DNA of 44,680 bases, from positions 1-44,680 of the forward strand of contig JAIXTY010000141.1 in assembly GCA_027483705.1 (NCBI GenBank). Reading direction: 5' to 3'. The notes beneath the pieces were generated by a model, which saw nothing but the letters and a program-made list of their open reading frames with translations, ran no database searches and was not told the DNA's origin. The position numbers and the translations under genes were made by a program. The stretch is from Rubrivivax sp. GTDB lineage: Bacteria > Pseudomonadota > Gammaproteobacteria > Burkholderiales > Burkholderiaceae_C. Shown piece by piece: positions 27,387 to 36,829 of the stretch; position 1 is the first letter of the stretch; each line of letters starts with the position of its first letter.

Positions 27387-28916
27387 TCAGGCCCCCGGCA
27401 ACACCCGCTGTAGCTGCAGCGCCTCGGCCGCGTGCACGAGGCCGATGCGGTCGCTGCCGGCCAGATCGGCGATCGTGCGCGCCACCTTCAGGCAGCGGTG
27501 CAGCCGGCGGCCGCTCCAGCCCAGGCGCGCCGCTGCCTGGCGCACGAAGCGGTCGGCGGCGTCGTCGAGCACGCACAGCGCGTCCAGCCGCCCCGCCGCC
27601 AGCCGCGCGTTGGCCTCGCCCTGGCGGGCCTGCTGGCGCTGCCAGGCCGCCGCCACGCGCGCCGCCACCGCGGCCGAGGGCTCGCCCGCCGGCGCGGCCA
27701 GCAGCTCGTCGGGGCTGGCGGCCAGCACCTCCACCTGCAGGTCGATGCGGTCGAGCAGCGGCCCCGACAGCCGGCCCTGGTAGCGCGCCACGGCCTCGGG
27801 CGTGCAGCGGCAGGCGCGGCCGATGCGGCTGCCGCTGCCCAGCCAGCCGCAGGGGCAGGGGTTCATCGCCGCGACGAGCTGGAAGCGCGCCGGAAACCGC
27901 GCCTGCCGCGCGGCCCGCGAGATCGTCACGACGCCGGTTTCCAGCGGCTCGCGCAGCGCCTCCAGCGCGGCGCGCGGGAACTCCGGGGTCTCGTCGAGGA
28001 ACAGCACGCCGCCATGCGCCAGCGAGATCTCGCCCGGCCGCGGCGGCGAGCCACCACCCACCAGCGCCGCGGCGCTGGCCGTGTGGTGCGGCGCCCGCAC
28101 GGGCCGCTGGCCGCTGCCGGCCGACGCCTCCGGCGGGCCGGCGCGCAGGCCCGCCACGGCAGCAGCGGCCAGCGCCTCGGCCTCGTCCAGCGGCGGCAGC
28201 AGGCCGGCCAGGCGCTCGGCCAGCATCGACTTGCCACTGCCCGGCGGGCCCACCATCAGCAGGCTGTGGCCGCCGGCGGCGGCGATCTCGAGCGCCCGCT
28301 TGGCGGCAGCCTGGCCCTTCACGTCGCGCAGGTCGGGCAGCGGCCGCGCCGCGGCCGGCGCCGGCGGCCGGGCGCGCGGCAAGGCCACGGCGGTGTCGCC
28401 GGGCACCAGCGAGGCCACGACATCGGCCAGCGTACGCGCCGCGCGCACATCGAGTTCAGGCACCCGGGCTGCGGAGCAGGCGCTCACATCGGGCAGCACC
28501 AGCGTGCGGCCGGCGGCTTCGTCGCGCAGTGCCAGCCCCAGCGCCAGCGCGCCGCGCACCGGGCGCAGCTCGCCGGCCAGCGAGAGCTCGCCGGCCCACT
28601 CTGCGGCGTCGAGCCGGGCCAGATCCAGCCGGCCCGCGGCGGCCAGGATGCCCAGCGCGATGGGCAGGTCGAAGCGGCCGCTCTCCTTGGGCAGGTCGGC
28701 CGGCGCCAGGTTGACGGTGATGCGCTTGTTATGCGGGAACTCGAAGCCGCTGGCCTGCAGCGCCGCCCGGACGCGCTCGCGCGATTCCTTCACCTCGGTG
28801 TCCGCCAGGCCCACCAGCGTGAAGCTGGGCAGGCCGTTGGCCAGCTGAACCTCCACCTGCACCGGCGGGGCGTTCAGCCCGTCCAGCGCACGACTCCGCA
28901 CCACCGCCAGCGACAT
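27387..28916 (-). CDS. comM: YifB/ComM-type Mg chelatase-like AAA+ ATPase
   Basis: The 509-residue product has the ComM layout: an N-terminal Lon-substrate-like domain (about 1-170; NGLPSFTLVGLADTEVKESRERV), a Mg-chelatase-type AAA+ domain with Walker A GPPGSGKS (K229) and FLDETPEFPR, and a C-terminal chelatase-like helical domain. Cysteines in NPCPCGWLGSG and CRCTPEAV are the usual family feature. ComM is a hexameric branch-migration helicase that helps integrate DNA during natural transformation and aids recombination. ATG 28916 is preceded by GGAGGGG. It is divergent from the glnK promoter region. Confidence 0.96.
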   Translation of the reverse strand: MSLAVVRSRALDGLNAPPVQVEVQLANGLPSFTLVGLADTEVKESRERVRAALQASGFEFPHNKRITVNLAPADLPKESGRFDLPIALGILAAAGRLDLARLDAAEWAGELSLAGELRPVRGALALGLALRDEAAGRTLVLPDVSACSAARVPELDVRAARTLADVVASLVPGDTAVALPRARPPAPAAARPLPDLRDVKGQAAAKRALEIAAAGGHSLLMVGPPGSGKSMLAERLAGLLPPLDEAEALAAAAVAGLRAGPPEASAGSGQRPVRAPHHTASAAALVGGGSPPRPGEISLAHGGVLFLDETPEFPRAALEALREPLETGVVTISRAARQARFPARFQLVAAMNPCPCGWLGSGSRIGRACRCTPEAVARYQGRLSGPLLDRIDLQVEVLAASPDELLAAPAGEPSAAVAARVAAAWQRQQARQGEANARLAAGRLDALCVLDDAADRFVRQAAARLGWSGRRLHRCLKVARTIADLAGSDRIGLVHAAEALQLQRVLPGA

Positions 28917-28970
28917 CGACCCCTCCGTTCGTGACGGGGTTCATCGTCGCCGCGCACGGTCTTCGTGCAT

Positions 28971-28987
28971 TGCACCAGGTGGGTGCA
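28971..28987 (+). promoter_or_regulatory. NtrC-binding site (perfect dyad)
   Basis: TGCACC-AGGTG-GGTGCA is a perfect palindrome matching the NtrC consensus TGCACC-N5-GGTGCA. It lies about 125 nt upstream of the predicted glnK start site, a normal enhancer distance. Weaker related half-sites follow in the next 35 bp (a second TGCAC and a CGCACC). Confidence 0.8.
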
Positions 28988-29078
28988 CTCTTTCGGTGGG
29001 TCTGCCCGGGCGCACCCTTTCGGGGGGATGTGGGCATCCCCGGCGTGGCGGCGGGGCTTCCCGCGGCGAGCGCCGGCG

Positions 29079-29094
29079 TGGCACAGATCGTGCA
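29079..29094 (+). promoter_or_regulatory. Sigma-54 (-24/-12) promoter of glnK-amtB
   Basis: TGGCAC-AGATC-GTGCA matches the RpoN consensus TGGCAC-N5-TTGCA with one mismatch. GG and GC are separated by exactly 10 nt. The predicted start is near 29105, leaving a leader of about 100 nt before glnK. The upstream NtrC dyad supports nitrogen-stress control. Confidence 0.82.
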
Positions 29095-29194
29095 AACCCT
29101 GCCAAAGCAGGTTTCAGAAGGGTGGGGTGTTGCCAGCGCCGGTGTGGCGTGGCGGGCCCGCTCGATGGGTTGATTGGTCTGGTTTGCGACTTGA

Positions 29195-29545
<351 letters not shown>

Positions 29546-29592
29546 TGCGCGCGGCTGCCGCCCTCGCATCGAGCCTCCCGAAAGAAGACCTC

Positions 29593-31083
29593 ATGAAGAA
29601 ACTCCTCACCACCTTCCTGGCCGGCGTGATGCTGGCCTTTGCGAGCCTGCTGCTCAGCGGCTCGGCCTTCGCGCAGGCGGCCTCTGCGCCGGCTGCAGCG
29701 GCCTCGGCCGCGGCTCCTGCCGAGGCCGCCTCGGCGGCCGCGCCGGCTGCCGCCGCCTCGGCGCCCACGCCCGTGCCCAACAAGGGCGACACGGCGTTCA
29801 TGACCATCGCCACGGCGCTGGTCATCCTGATGACGATCCCCGGTCTGGCCTTGTTCTACGGCGGCCTGGTGCGCAGCAAGAACATCCTCAGCGTGCTGAT
29901 GCAGGTGTTCGTGGTGTTCGCGCTGATCACGGTGCTGTGGGTCGTGTACGGCTATTCGCTGGCGTTCACGGCGAGCAACCCGTACATCGGCGGCCTGTCC
30001 AAGATGTTCCTCGGCGGCGTGACGCCGGAGTCCATCGCGGCCACGTTCAGCAAGGGCGTCTACATCCCCGAGCTCACCTTCGTCGCCTTCCAGGGCACGT
30101 TCGCGGCCATCACCACGGCGCTGATCGTCGGCGCCTTCGCCGAGCGCATGAAGTTCTCGGCGGTGCTGCTGTTCTCGGTGATCTGGTTCACCTTCGCCTA
30201 CCTGCCGATTGCGCACATGGTCTGGTACTGGGACGGCCCGGACGCCATCACCGACGCCAAGACGCTGGAGGCCGTGACGGCCAACGCCGGCGCGCTGTGG
30301 GCCAAGGGTGCGCTGGACTTCGCCGGTGGCACCGTGGTGCACATCAACGCCGCCATCGCCGGCCTGGTGGGTGCCTACGTGGTGGGCAAGCGTGTGGGCT
30401 ACGGCAAGGAAGCCATGGCGCCGCACAGCCTGCCGCTCACGATGATCGGCGCCTCGTTGCTGTGGGTGGGCTGGTTCGGCTTCAACGCCGGTTCCAACCT
30501 CGAAGCCAACGGCATCTCGGCGCTGGCCTTCATCAACACCGTGGTCGCCACGGCAGCCGCCACGCTGTCGTGGATCGCCGCCGAAGCGCTGATGCGCGGC
30601 AAGGCCTCGATGCTGGGTGCCGCCTCGGGCGCCGTGGCGGGCCTGGTGGCCATCACGCCGGCCTGCGGCTTCGTGGGTGTCGGCGGTGCGCTGGTCATCG
30701 GCCTGATCGCCGGCGTGGTGTGCCTGTGGGGTGTGAACGGCCTGAAGAAGTTGCTGGGCGCGGACGACTCGCTCGACGTGTTCGGCGTGCACGGCGTCGG
30801 CGGCATCCTGGGTGCGCTGCTGACCGGCGTGTTCGCCAGCCCCAGCCTGGGCGGCACCGGCATCTGCGACTACGTGGCCAACACCTGCGGCAGCTTCGGC
30901 GGCATCGGGTCGCAGGTCTGGATCCAGCTCCAGGGCGTGATCTACACGATCATCATCTCGGGCGTGGTGGCGTTCATCGCCTTCAAGATCGTCGACCTCA
31001 CCATCGGCCTGCGTGTGGCTGAAGACGAAGAGCGCGAGGGCCTGGACATCGCCAGCCACGGCGAGACCGCCTACAACAAGTGA
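29593..31083 (+). CDS. amtB: Ammonium transporter AmtB
   Basis: The 496-residue product has a signal peptide (about 1-24), an unusual Ala/Pro-rich stretch (about 25-60), then the 11-helix Amt core. The twin pore histidines are present: H250 in GTVVHINAA and H400 in FGVHGVGG. Family motifs ALFYGGLVRSKN, GAFAERMKFSA and WFGFNAGS are intact. It conducts ammonium and is blocked by deuridylylated GlnK. ATG 29593 is chosen because it gives the signal peptide; a GTG at 29542 overlapping the glnK stop would give a longer, non-signal N terminus. A strong terminator follows. Confidence 0.96.
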   Translation: MKKLLTTFLAGVMLAFASLLLSGSAFAQAASAPAAAASAAAPAEAASAAAPAAAASAPTPVPNKGDTAFMTIATALVILMTIPGLALFYGGLVRSKNILSVLMQVFVVFALITVLWVVYGYSLAFTASNPYIGGLSKMFLGGVTPESIAATFSKGVYIPELTFVAFQGTFAAITTALIVGAFAERMKFSAVLLFSVIWFTFAYLPIAHMVWYWDGPDAITDAKTLEAVTANAGALWAKGALDFAGGTVVHINAAIAGLVGAYVVGKRVGYGKEAMAPHSLPLTMIGASLLWVGWFGFNAGSNLEANGISALAFINTVVATAAATLSWIAAEALMRGKASMLGAASGAVAGLVAITPACGFVGVGGALVIGLIAGVVCLWGVNGLKKLLGADDSLDVFGVHGVGGILGALLTGVFASPSLGGTGICDYVANTCGSFGGIGSQVWIQLQGVIYTIIISGVVAFIAFKIVDLTIGLRVAEDEEREGLDIASHGETAYNK

Positions 31084-31094
31084 TCCCCGGCCAA

Positions 31095-31115
31095 CCGGCG
31101 CGCTGAGCGCGCCGG
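31095..31115 (+). terminator. Hairpin directly after amtB
   Basis: CCGGCGCGC and GCGCGCCGG form a perfect 9-bp stem with a TGA loop, 11 bp after the amtB stop. There is no T-tract; it is followed by a second, better terminator. Confidence 0.5.
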
Positions 31116-31124
31116 CGCCCGAAC

Positions 31125-31159
31125 ACGGGGCCCGTGCCATGCACGAGGCCCCGTTTCTC
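31125..31159 (+). terminator. Rho-independent terminator of glnK-amtB
   Basis: ACGGGGCC-CGTGC pairs with GCACG-A-GGCCCCGT, giving 13 pairs with one bulged A and a 3-nt loop, directly followed by TTCTC. This separates the nitrogen operon from gshA. Confidence 0.75.
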
Positions 31160-31223
31160 ATGGCGCGCGGCCGTCTCGGATGCCATGTTTTGGGCGGAGA
31201 ATGGCCCGTCTGGCGAGGTGATC

Positions 31224-32516
31224 ATGGTTCCGCATCTGACAACCGCCCTCACGGGCCCCATCAACGAACTCGAGCAGCGCATCCTCGAGTCCATGCCGGC
31301 GATCGAGCGCTGGTTCCGCCTGGAGTGGATGGAGCACACGCCGGCGTTCTACGCCTCGGTCGACCTGCGCAACGCCGGCTTCAAGCTCGCGCCGGTGTCC
31401 ACCGACCTGTTCCCGGGCAGCTTCAACCACCTCACGCCCGAGATGCTGCCGCTGGCGGTGCAGGCGGCGATGGCCGCCATCGAGAAGATCTGCCCCGAGG
31501 CGCGCAACCTGCTCGTCGTGCCCGACGACGCCACCGACGACCCGTTCTACCTGGCCAGCGTGCAGCGGCTGGTGCAGATCTTCACGCAGGCCGGCCTGAA
31601 CGTGCGCCTGGGCTCGGCCGACCCGGCCGTCACGGCGCCGGTCACGCTGCCCGTGGCCGAGGGCGGCGAGCTGACGCTGGAGCCGCTGGTGCGCAGCAAG
31701 ACGCGGCTGGGGCTGAAGGACTTCGACCCCTGCACCATCCTGCTCAACAACGACCTCGCCCGCGGCATCCCGCGCGAGTTCCACAACCTGCACGAGCAGT
31801 ACCTGCTGCCGCCACTGCACGCCGGCTGGGCCGTGCGCCGCAAGAGCCGCCACTTCGAGAGTTATGAAGAGGTCGCCAAGAAGTTCGCCAAGCTGCTGGG
31901 CATGGACCCCTGGCTCATCACGCCGATGCACAGCCGCTGCGGCGAGGTCGACTTCGACGACGCGTCGGGCCTGGACTGCGTGCGCGCCAACGTCGAGACC
32001 GTGCTCGGCAAGGTGCGCCGCAAGTTCAAGGAGTACGGCATCAACGAGCGGCCCTTCGTCGTCATCAAGGCCGACCACGGCAACCTCGGCCGCGGCGTGG
32101 TGACGGTGCGCGACGTGCGCGAACTGGCCGACGCCGCCACGCTGCGCGGCCGCATGGGCCTGGCCAAGGACGGGCAGGCCATCACCGAGGTGATGATCCA
32201 GGAAGGCGTGCCCAGCTACGAGCGCGTGCACGGCGCCGTGGCCGAGCCGGTGGTGATGACGATGGACCGCTACGTCGTCGGCGGCTTCTACCGCGTGCAC
32301 GCCGAGCGCGGTGCCGACGAGAACCTCGGCGGCCCGGGCTCGAGCTACGTGCCGCTGGCCTTTGCCGAGGGCAGCACGCTGCCCAGGCCGGGCGCCAAGC
32401 CCGGGGCCAGTGCGCCGAACCGCTTCTACATGTACGGCGTCATGGGGCGCTTGGCCATGCTGGCGGCGGCCTACGAACTGGAAGCCACCGACCCCGAGGC
32501 CGAGAACTTCGAATGA
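31224..32516 (+). CDS. gshA: Glutamate-cysteine ligase, proteobacterial ATP-grasp-like type
   Basis: The 430-residue enzyme makes gamma-glutamylcysteine, the first step of glutathione synthesis. It is the short beta-proteobacterial GshA type, unrelated in sequence to E. coli GshA. Signatures include [49 protein letters not shown] (about 275-289, the probable nucleotide-binding segment), and [18 protein letters not shown] 31224 has AGGTGA 3-5 nt upstream; in-frame starts further upstream lie inside the amtB terminator. The stop overlaps the kup start (ATGA). gshB, which is often next to this gene in relatives, is not in the window. Confidence 0.95.
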   Translation: MVPHLTTALTGPINELEQRILESMPAIERWFRLEWMEHTPAFYASVDLRNAGFKLAPVSTDLFPGSFNHLTPEMLPLAVQAAMAAIEKICPEARNLLVVPDDATDDPFYLASVQRLVQIFTQAGLNVRLGSADPAVTAPVTLPVAEGGELTLEPLVRSKTRLGLKDFDPCTILLNNDLARGIPREFHNLHEQYLLPPLHAGWAVRRKSRHFESYEEVAKKFAKLLGMDPWLITPMHSRCGEVDFDDASGLDCVRANVETVLGKVRRKFKEYGINERPFVVIKADHGNLGRGVVTVRDVRELADAATLRGRMGLAKDGQAITEVMIQEGVPSYERVHGAVAEPVVMTMDRYVVGGFYRVHAERGADENLGGPGSSYVPLAFAEGSTLPRPGAKPGASAPNRFYMYGVMGRLAMLAAAYELEATDPEAENFE

Positions 32517-34393
32517 GCAAGCCCGAGGCGGGCGGCCACGCCGCGCTGCCGGCGCTGACGCTGGCCGCCATCGGCGTCGTCTACGGCGACATCGGCACCA
32601 GCCCGCTGTACGCGCTGAAGGAAGTCTTCGCGCACGGCCGCGTCGAGATGACGCCCGGGCACGTGCTGGGCATCCTGTCGCTGGTGTTCTGGACGATCAC
32701 CGTCGTCGTGACGCTGAAGTACGTGACGCTGATCCTGCGCGCCGACAACCACGGCGAAGGCGGCCTCATCGCGATGCTGGCGCTGGCCTCGCAGGCCGTG
32801 AAGGACCGGCCGGTGCTGCGCTCGCGCCTGCTGCTGCTGGGCATCTTCGGCACGGCCATCTTCTTCGGCGACGGCGTCATCACGCCGGCCATCAGCGTGC
32901 TGTCGGCCGTCGAGGGCCTGGAGGTCGCGGCGCCGGGCCTGCACCGCTTCGTCGTGCCGGTCACGCTGGTGGTGCTGACGCTGCTGTTCGCGGCGCAGCG
33001 CTTCGGCACCGCGGTCGTCGGGCGGTGGTTCGGGCCCATCACGCTGGTGTGGTTTGCCGCGCTGGCGGCGCTGGGCGTGATGCACATCGCCAGGAACCCC
33101 AGCGTGCTGGTGGCGCTGTCGCCGCACCACGCCTTGGGCTTCATCGTCGCCGAGCCCGGCGTGGCCTTCGTGGCCCTCGGCGCCATCGTGCTGTGCGTCA
33201 CCGGGGCCGAGGCGCTGTATGCCGACCTCGGCCACTTCGGCAAGAAGCCGATCCGCCTGGCCTGGTTCTTCGTCGTCATGCCCGCGCTGCTGCTGAACTA
33301 CTTCGGCCAGGGCGCGATGCTGCTGCAGCACCCACAGAACGTGTCCAACCCGTTCTACGAGATGGCGCCGCAGTGGGCGCTCTTCCCGCTGATCGGGCTG
33401 GCCACGGCGGCCACGGTCATCGCCTCGCAGGCGTTGATCACCGCGGCGTTCTCGGTCACCAAGCAGGCGGTGCAACTGGGCTACATCCCGCGCATGCGCC
33501 TGCTGCACACCAGCGTGCGCGAGAGCGGCCAGATCTACATCCCCTTCGTCAATTGGAGCCTCTACGGCTGTGTGGTGTTCGCGGTGGTGGTGTTCGGCAG
33601 CAGCAGCGCGCTCGCCTCCGCCTACGGCATCGCGGTGACGATCGACATGACCATCACCACGGTGATGACCTTCTTCGTCATCCGCTACGCCTGGAAGCTT
33701 CCGCTGGCGCTGTGCGTGGCGGCCACCGGCTGCTTCTTCGTCGTCGACATCGTGTTCCTGGCCGCCAACATCGTGAAGGTGCTGGAAGGCGGCTGGTTCC
33801 CGCTGGCCATCGGCACCGTGATGTTCGTGCTGATGACCACCTGGAAGGCCGGCCGCCGCCTGATGGCCGAGCGGCTGCGTGATGAGGCGCTCGAGCTCGA
33901 GCCCTTCATCGAGAGCCTGTTCCTGGCACCGCCGATCCGCGTGCCCGGCACGGCCGTGTTCCTGAGCGCCGAAAAGGGCAGCACGCCGTTCGCGCTGCTG
34001 CACAACCTCAAGCACAACAAGGTGCTGCACGAGCAGAACCTGTTCGTCACCGTCGAGCACCACGAGGTGCCGTGGGTCGGCTTCGGCAAGCGCGTCGAGG
34101 TCGAGCCGCTGGGCCACGACTGCTGGCAGGTGACGCTGCACTTCGGCTTCAAGAACGAGCCCGACGTGCCCGAGGCGCTGAAGCTGCTCAGTGGCCGCGG
34201 CATCGAGCTCGACGAGATGGAGACCAGCTACTTCCTGAGCCGCGACACCGTCATTCCCACGCTGGCCGGCGGCATGGCGTTGTGGCGCGAGAAGCTCTTC
34301 GCCAGCATGCACCGCAACGCTGCCGCAGCGGCCGACTTCCTGCACCTGCCGACGAACCGCCTCGTCGAGCTCGGCACGAAGGTCGAGATCTGA
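32513..34393 (+). CDS. kup: Low-affinity potassium transporter Kup
   Basis: The 626-residue K+/H+ symporter of the KUP/HAK/KT family has about 12 membrane helices in residues 12-455 and a hydrophilic C-terminal domain (about 460-626). The N-terminal motif [18 protein letters not shown] and the downstream [18 protein letters not shown] and [13 protein letters not shown] are diagnostic. ATG 32513 overlaps the gshA stop by 4 bp, so the two are translationally coupled; glutathione and K+ are physiologically linked in bacteria, which may explain the pair. Its TGA is immediately followed by the stop of the convergent methionine synthase gene. Confidence 0.97.
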   Translation: MSKPEAGGHAALPALTLAAIGVVYGDIGTSPLYALKEVFAHGRVEMTPGHVLGILSLVFWTITVVVTLKYVTLILRADNHGEGGLIAMLALASQAVKDRPVLRSRLLLLGIFGTAIFFGDGVITPAISVLSAVEGLEVAAPGLHRFVVPVTLVVLTLLFAAQRFGTAVVGRWFGPITLVWFAALAALGVMHIARNPSVLVALSPHHALGFIVAEPGVAFVALGAIVLCVTGAEALYADLGHFGKKPIRLAWFFVVMPALLLNYFGQGAMLLQHPQNVSNPFYEMAPQWALFPLIGLATAATVIASQALITAAFSVTKQAVQLGYIPRMRLLHTSVRESGQIYIPFVNWSLYGCVVFAVVVFGSSSALASAYGIAVTIDMTITTVMTFFVIRYAWKLPLALCVAATGCFFVVDIVFLAANIVKVLEGGWFPLAIGTVMFVLMTTWKAGRRLMAERLRDEALELEPFIESLFLAPPIRVPGTAVFLSAEKGSTPFALLHNLKHNKVLHEQNLFVTVEHHEVPWVGFGKRVEVEPLGHDCWQVTLHFGFKNEPDVPEALKLLSGRGIELDEMETSYFLSRDTVIPTLAGGMALWREKLFASMHRNAAAAADFLHLPTNRLVELGTKVEI

Positions 34394-35461
34394 TCAGGCC
34401 GCAGCCAGCAGCTCGGTGAAGAGGCGCGTCGGCCGCGGCTTGTAGGGGCTCACGCGGCGCGCGATCTCGGCGATGTGGTCCGGCGTCGTGCCGCAGCAGC
34501 CGCCGGCGATGTTGAGGAAGCCGCTCTTCGCGAACTCCTCCAGCAGCGAGGCCGTCACCTCGGGCGTCTCGTCGAAGCCCGTCTCGCTCATCGGGTTGGG
34601 CAGGCCGGCGTTGGGGTAGCAGCTGATCCAGGTGTCGAAGGCCACCTTCGACAGCTCCTCGATGTACGGGCGCATCAGCGCCGCGCCGAGCGCACAGTTC
34701 AGGCCCACGGCCAGCGGGCGGGCATGGCGCACGCTGTGCCAGAAGGCGGCCACGGTCTGGCCGCTGAGGATGCGTCCGGAGGCGTCGGTGACGGTGCCGC
34801 TCACGATGACCGGCAGGCGCTCGCCCGTCTCTTCCATCAGCTCGTCGAGCGCAAAGATGGCGGCCTTGGCGTTGAGCGTGTCGAAGATGGTCTCGACGAG
34901 GAAGACGTCGCAGCCGCCCTCCAGCAGCCCCTCGGCCTGCTCGCGGTAGGCGTCGCGCAGCTCGTCGAAGCTCACGTTGCGGGCGCCCGGGTCGTTGACG
35001 TCGGGGCTGATGCTGGCCGTCTTGGGCGTGGGGCCCAGGGCGCCGGCCACGAAGCGCGGTTTGTCGGGCGTGGAGAAGCGGTCGCAGGCCTCGCGCGCCA
35101 GGCGCGCGGCGGCGACGTTCATCTCGCGCGCCAGGTGGGCCAGGCCGTAGTCCTCCTGCGCCGTGGCGGTGGCGCCGAACGTGTTGGTCTCGATGAGGTC
35201 GGCGCCGGCCGCGAGATACTGCTCGTGGATGCCGCGGATGACATCGGGCCGCGTCAGCACCAGCAGGTCGTTGTTGCCCTTCAGATCCTTCGGGTGATCG
35301 GCCAGCCGCGTGCCGCGGAAGTCGGCCTCGCCGAGCTTGTGGCGCTGGATCATCGTGCCCATCGCGCCGTCGATGATGGCGATGCGCTGCTGCAGAATCG
35401 CAGGCAGGGCGGCACCGCGCGTGTAGCGGGTCGGCTGGGCAGGGGACGTGGGCGCGTTCAT
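34394..35461 (-). CDS. metH: Methionine synthase N-terminal (homocysteine methyltransferase) module, stand-alone
   Basis: The 355-residue product corresponds to only the first module of B12-dependent methionine synthase. It has [13 protein letters not shown] (about 27-39), [11 protein letters not shown], and the zinc-binding cysteines C256 (GLNCALG) and C322-C323 (GGCCGTT). The folate, cobalamin and activation domains are absent. Split metH genes are known in Burkholderiales; the second part is normally a separate gene but is not within this window, since downstream lies the convergent kup. It may instead be a stand-alone homocysteine S-methyltransferase (MmuM/BHMT-like), but the motif wording fits MetH. 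TACAAT lies 6 nt before ATG 35461. Confidence 0.9.
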   Translation of the reverse strand: MNAPTSPAQPTRYTRGAALPAILQQRIAIIDGAMGTMIQRHKLGEADFRGTRLADHPKDLKGNNDLLVLTRPDVIRGIHEQYLAAGADLIETNTFGATATAQEDYGLAHLAREMNVAAARLAREACDRFSTPDKPRFVAGALGPTPKTASISPDVNDPGARNVSFDELRDAYREQAEGLLEGGCDVFLVETIFDTLNAKAAIFALDELMEETGERLPVIVSGTVTDASGRILSGQTVAAFWHSVRHARPLAVGLNCALGAALMRPYIEELSKVAFDTWISCYPNAGLPNPMSETGFDETPEVTASLLEEFAKSGFLNIAGGCCGTTPDHIAEIARRVSPYKPRPTRLFTELLAAA

Positions 35462-35467
35462 CGGCCG

Positions 35468-35473
35468 ATTGTA
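35468..35473 (-). promoter_or_regulatory. Candidate -10 element directly upstream of the metH module
   Basis: TACAAT on the minus strand ends 6 nt before the ATG, suggesting a leaderless or nearly leaderless transcript. A TTGACG is nearby, but the 7-bp spacing rules it out as the matching -35. Confidence 0.45.
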
Positions 35474-35506
35474 GGAAGCCCGTCAAGACCGGCCGGTGCC
35501 GGGCGC

Positions 35507-35899
35507 ATGAAGCATCTCACCCCCCTCGAGACCTGGCAGTACCTGCAGGCGCATCCCGATGCGCTGTTCGTCGACGTGCGCATGGAGATCGAGTACCTCT
35601 ACGTCGGCCACCCGCCCGGCGTGGTGCACATCGCCTGGTACGAGTACCCCGAGATGCGCGCCGACGCCGAGGCCTTCGTGAACCAGGTGCGGCGCGAGGG
35701 CGGCCACGAGGCGCGCCCGGTGGTGCTGATCTGCCGCTCGGGCAAGCGCACCGTCGAAGCCGGCCAGGCGCTGGAGGCCGCGGGCTTCGGCGAGGTGGTC
35801 AATGTGCTGCACGGCTTCGAAGGCGAGCTTGACGAGCACTTCCAGCGCGGCCGCCTCAACGGCTGGCGCCACGACGGCCTGCCCTGGGAGCAGTTGTAG
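35507..35899 (+). CDS. Rhodanese-like domain protein
   Basis: The 130-residue protein is one rhodanese domain: an opening helix LTPLETWQYLQAHPDALFVDVR, HPPGVVHIAW, and the active-site loop CRSGKRT (Cys at about 73), which carries the persulfide in sulfurtransferases. The last strand gives VLHGFEGELD. It is cytosolic, with no signal. The family transfers sulfane sulfur to cyanide or other thiol acceptors, but the physiological partner is not evident. It is divergent from the metH module (45 bp apart) and converges on the 7TM gene. No clear Shine-Dalgarno precedes ATG 35507. Confidence 0.92.
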   Translation: MKHLTPLETWQYLQAHPDALFVDVRMEIEYLYVGHPPGVVHIAWYEYPEMRADAEAFVNQVRREGGHEARPVVLICRSGKRTVEAGQALEAAGFGEVVNVLHGFEGELDEHFQRGRLNGWRHDGLPWEQL

Positions 35900-35926
35900 C
35901 GGTCACTGCGAGCCTGGAGGCCCGCG

Positions 35927-36739
35927 TCACAGGGTGCGGTACTTGCGCCGCCGCTTGCGGCGCTTGGGCAGGTCGAGCTCGACCCCGGTCGGGCTGTGGC
36001 GGTTCTTGCGGCGATCGCCATGGTTGCGCAGCACCACGTCCAGCACCAGCAACGACATCACCGTCGGCACCAGCGCGCCGGCCGTGAGGGCCATCCAGGT
36101 GGCGGGCAGCTCGCCCTTGTAGATGGAGCCCACCTGGATGGCGAGCGTCGCCGCGGTGATCAGCACCTCCTGCGAGGCCACCATCGTCAGCACCATCAGT
36201 GCGGCTGCGCCCAGCCGCCACAGCGTGCGGCGTGCACCGTGGCTGCTGACGTCGGAGTACGCCAGCCACATGGCCGCGGTGTAGCCCACCACGGCGATCA
36301 CGGCGGCGCCCGCGGCCAGCGGCAGGTTCCAGCGCGGCCCGGGGCGGAAGCCGGCAGAGAGGATCCAGCCCGTCTGCACCGACAGCGAGACCAGGCTGAT
36401 CAGCAGCCCCGCGCCGACCAGCGCCAGCAGGTTCTGGCGCCGCGACAGCCACCACGCCGCCGGCAGGCAGCCGAGCCAGGCACCGAGCAGGAGCGCCGGC
36501 GGCGCCAGCCAGCGGTAGCCGAGCGGGAACGACAGCGCCTCGGCGCCCAGCGCCAGCACCATCGACGAGGACAGCCCGATGGCCAGGCCGCCGGCACCCA
36601 GCAGCGCAGGCCCGGCAACGTCGCGCGGCCGCAGCAGGCCCTGGGAGCGCCGTACCCAGGCGATGAAGAGGTGCGATGACAGCAGCGCCACCACGGCGGC
36701 CATCAGCCAGAGCAACAGGGACCATTCACCAGCGGCCAT
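35927..36739 (-). CDS. Seven-helix membrane protein resembling a degenerate MHYT sensor
   Basis: The 270-residue protein has about seven hydrophobic helices (roughly 5-25, 43-63, 75-95, 105-125, 140-160, 175-200 and 210-235) and a very basic C-terminal tail (LPKRRKRRRKYRTL). Helix spacing and the segment around AIGLSSSMVLALGAEALSF recall MHYT sensor domains, but the M-H-Y-T motifs and their metal-binding His residues are missing. MHYT domains are usually fused to GGDEF-EAL, and a GGDEF-EAL protein is encoded directly upstream on the same strand. I infer a split sensor partner; a simple conserved membrane protein is the alternative. It lacks its own Shine-Dalgarno. Confidence 0.82.
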   Translation of the reverse strand: MAAGEWSLLLWLMAAVVALLSSHLFIAWVRRSQGLLRPRDVAGPALLGAGGLAIGLSSSMVLALGAEALSFPLGYRWLAPPALLLGAWLGCLPAAWWLSRRQNLLALVGAGLLISLVSLSVQTGWILSAGFRPGPRWNLPLAAGAAVIAVVGYTAAMWLAYSDVSSHGARRTLWRLGAAALMVLTMVASQEVLITAATLAIQVGSIYKGELPATWMALTAGALVPTVMSLLVLDVVLRNHGDRRKNRHSPTGVELDLPKRRKRRRKYRTL

Positions 36740-36746
36740 CGGGGAA

Positions 36747-36815
36747 TCATCTCACCGAGATGGGGGGTGTCCACGGGCACGCCCGCACCCGGTGCGGTGT
36801 GAATCGTGCCGCCAT
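36747..36815 (-). CDS. Possible small leader ORF (22 codons)
   Basis: ATG 36815 is preceded at 9 nt by AAGGAG, which overlaps the stop codon of the GGDEF-EAL gene. The ORF encodes 22 residues rich in Arg and Pro, starting MAARFTPHRVRA, and ends 7 nt before the 7TM start, which itself lacks a ribosome site. It could couple translation across the gap. The short length and the two hairpins in the same stretch make this tentative. Confidence 0.3.
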   Translation of the reverse strand: MAARFTPHRVRACPWTPPISVR

Positions 36816-36823
36816 GCGCGGCA
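36807..36823 (-). terminator. Hairpin in the GGDEF-EAL/7TM gap
   Basis: TGCCGC and GCGGCA form a 6-bp stem with a 5-nt loop, 7 nt after the GGDEF-EAL stop. A second one, CCGCAC-CCG-GTGCGG, lies at 36783-36797. Neither is followed by a T-tract. They may attenuate transcription or modulate the small ORF. Confidence 0.3.
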
Positions 36824-36829
36824 TCTCCT

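Noticed and set aside
35462..35490. TTGACG as -35 of the metH module
   Set aside because: Only 7 bp separate it from the TACAAT, far from the 16-18 bp required.
34394..35506. Riboswitch upstream of the metH module (SAM, SAH or cobalamin)
   Set aside because: Only 45 bp separate the divergent start codons, too short for a known aptamer, and no conserved box was seen.
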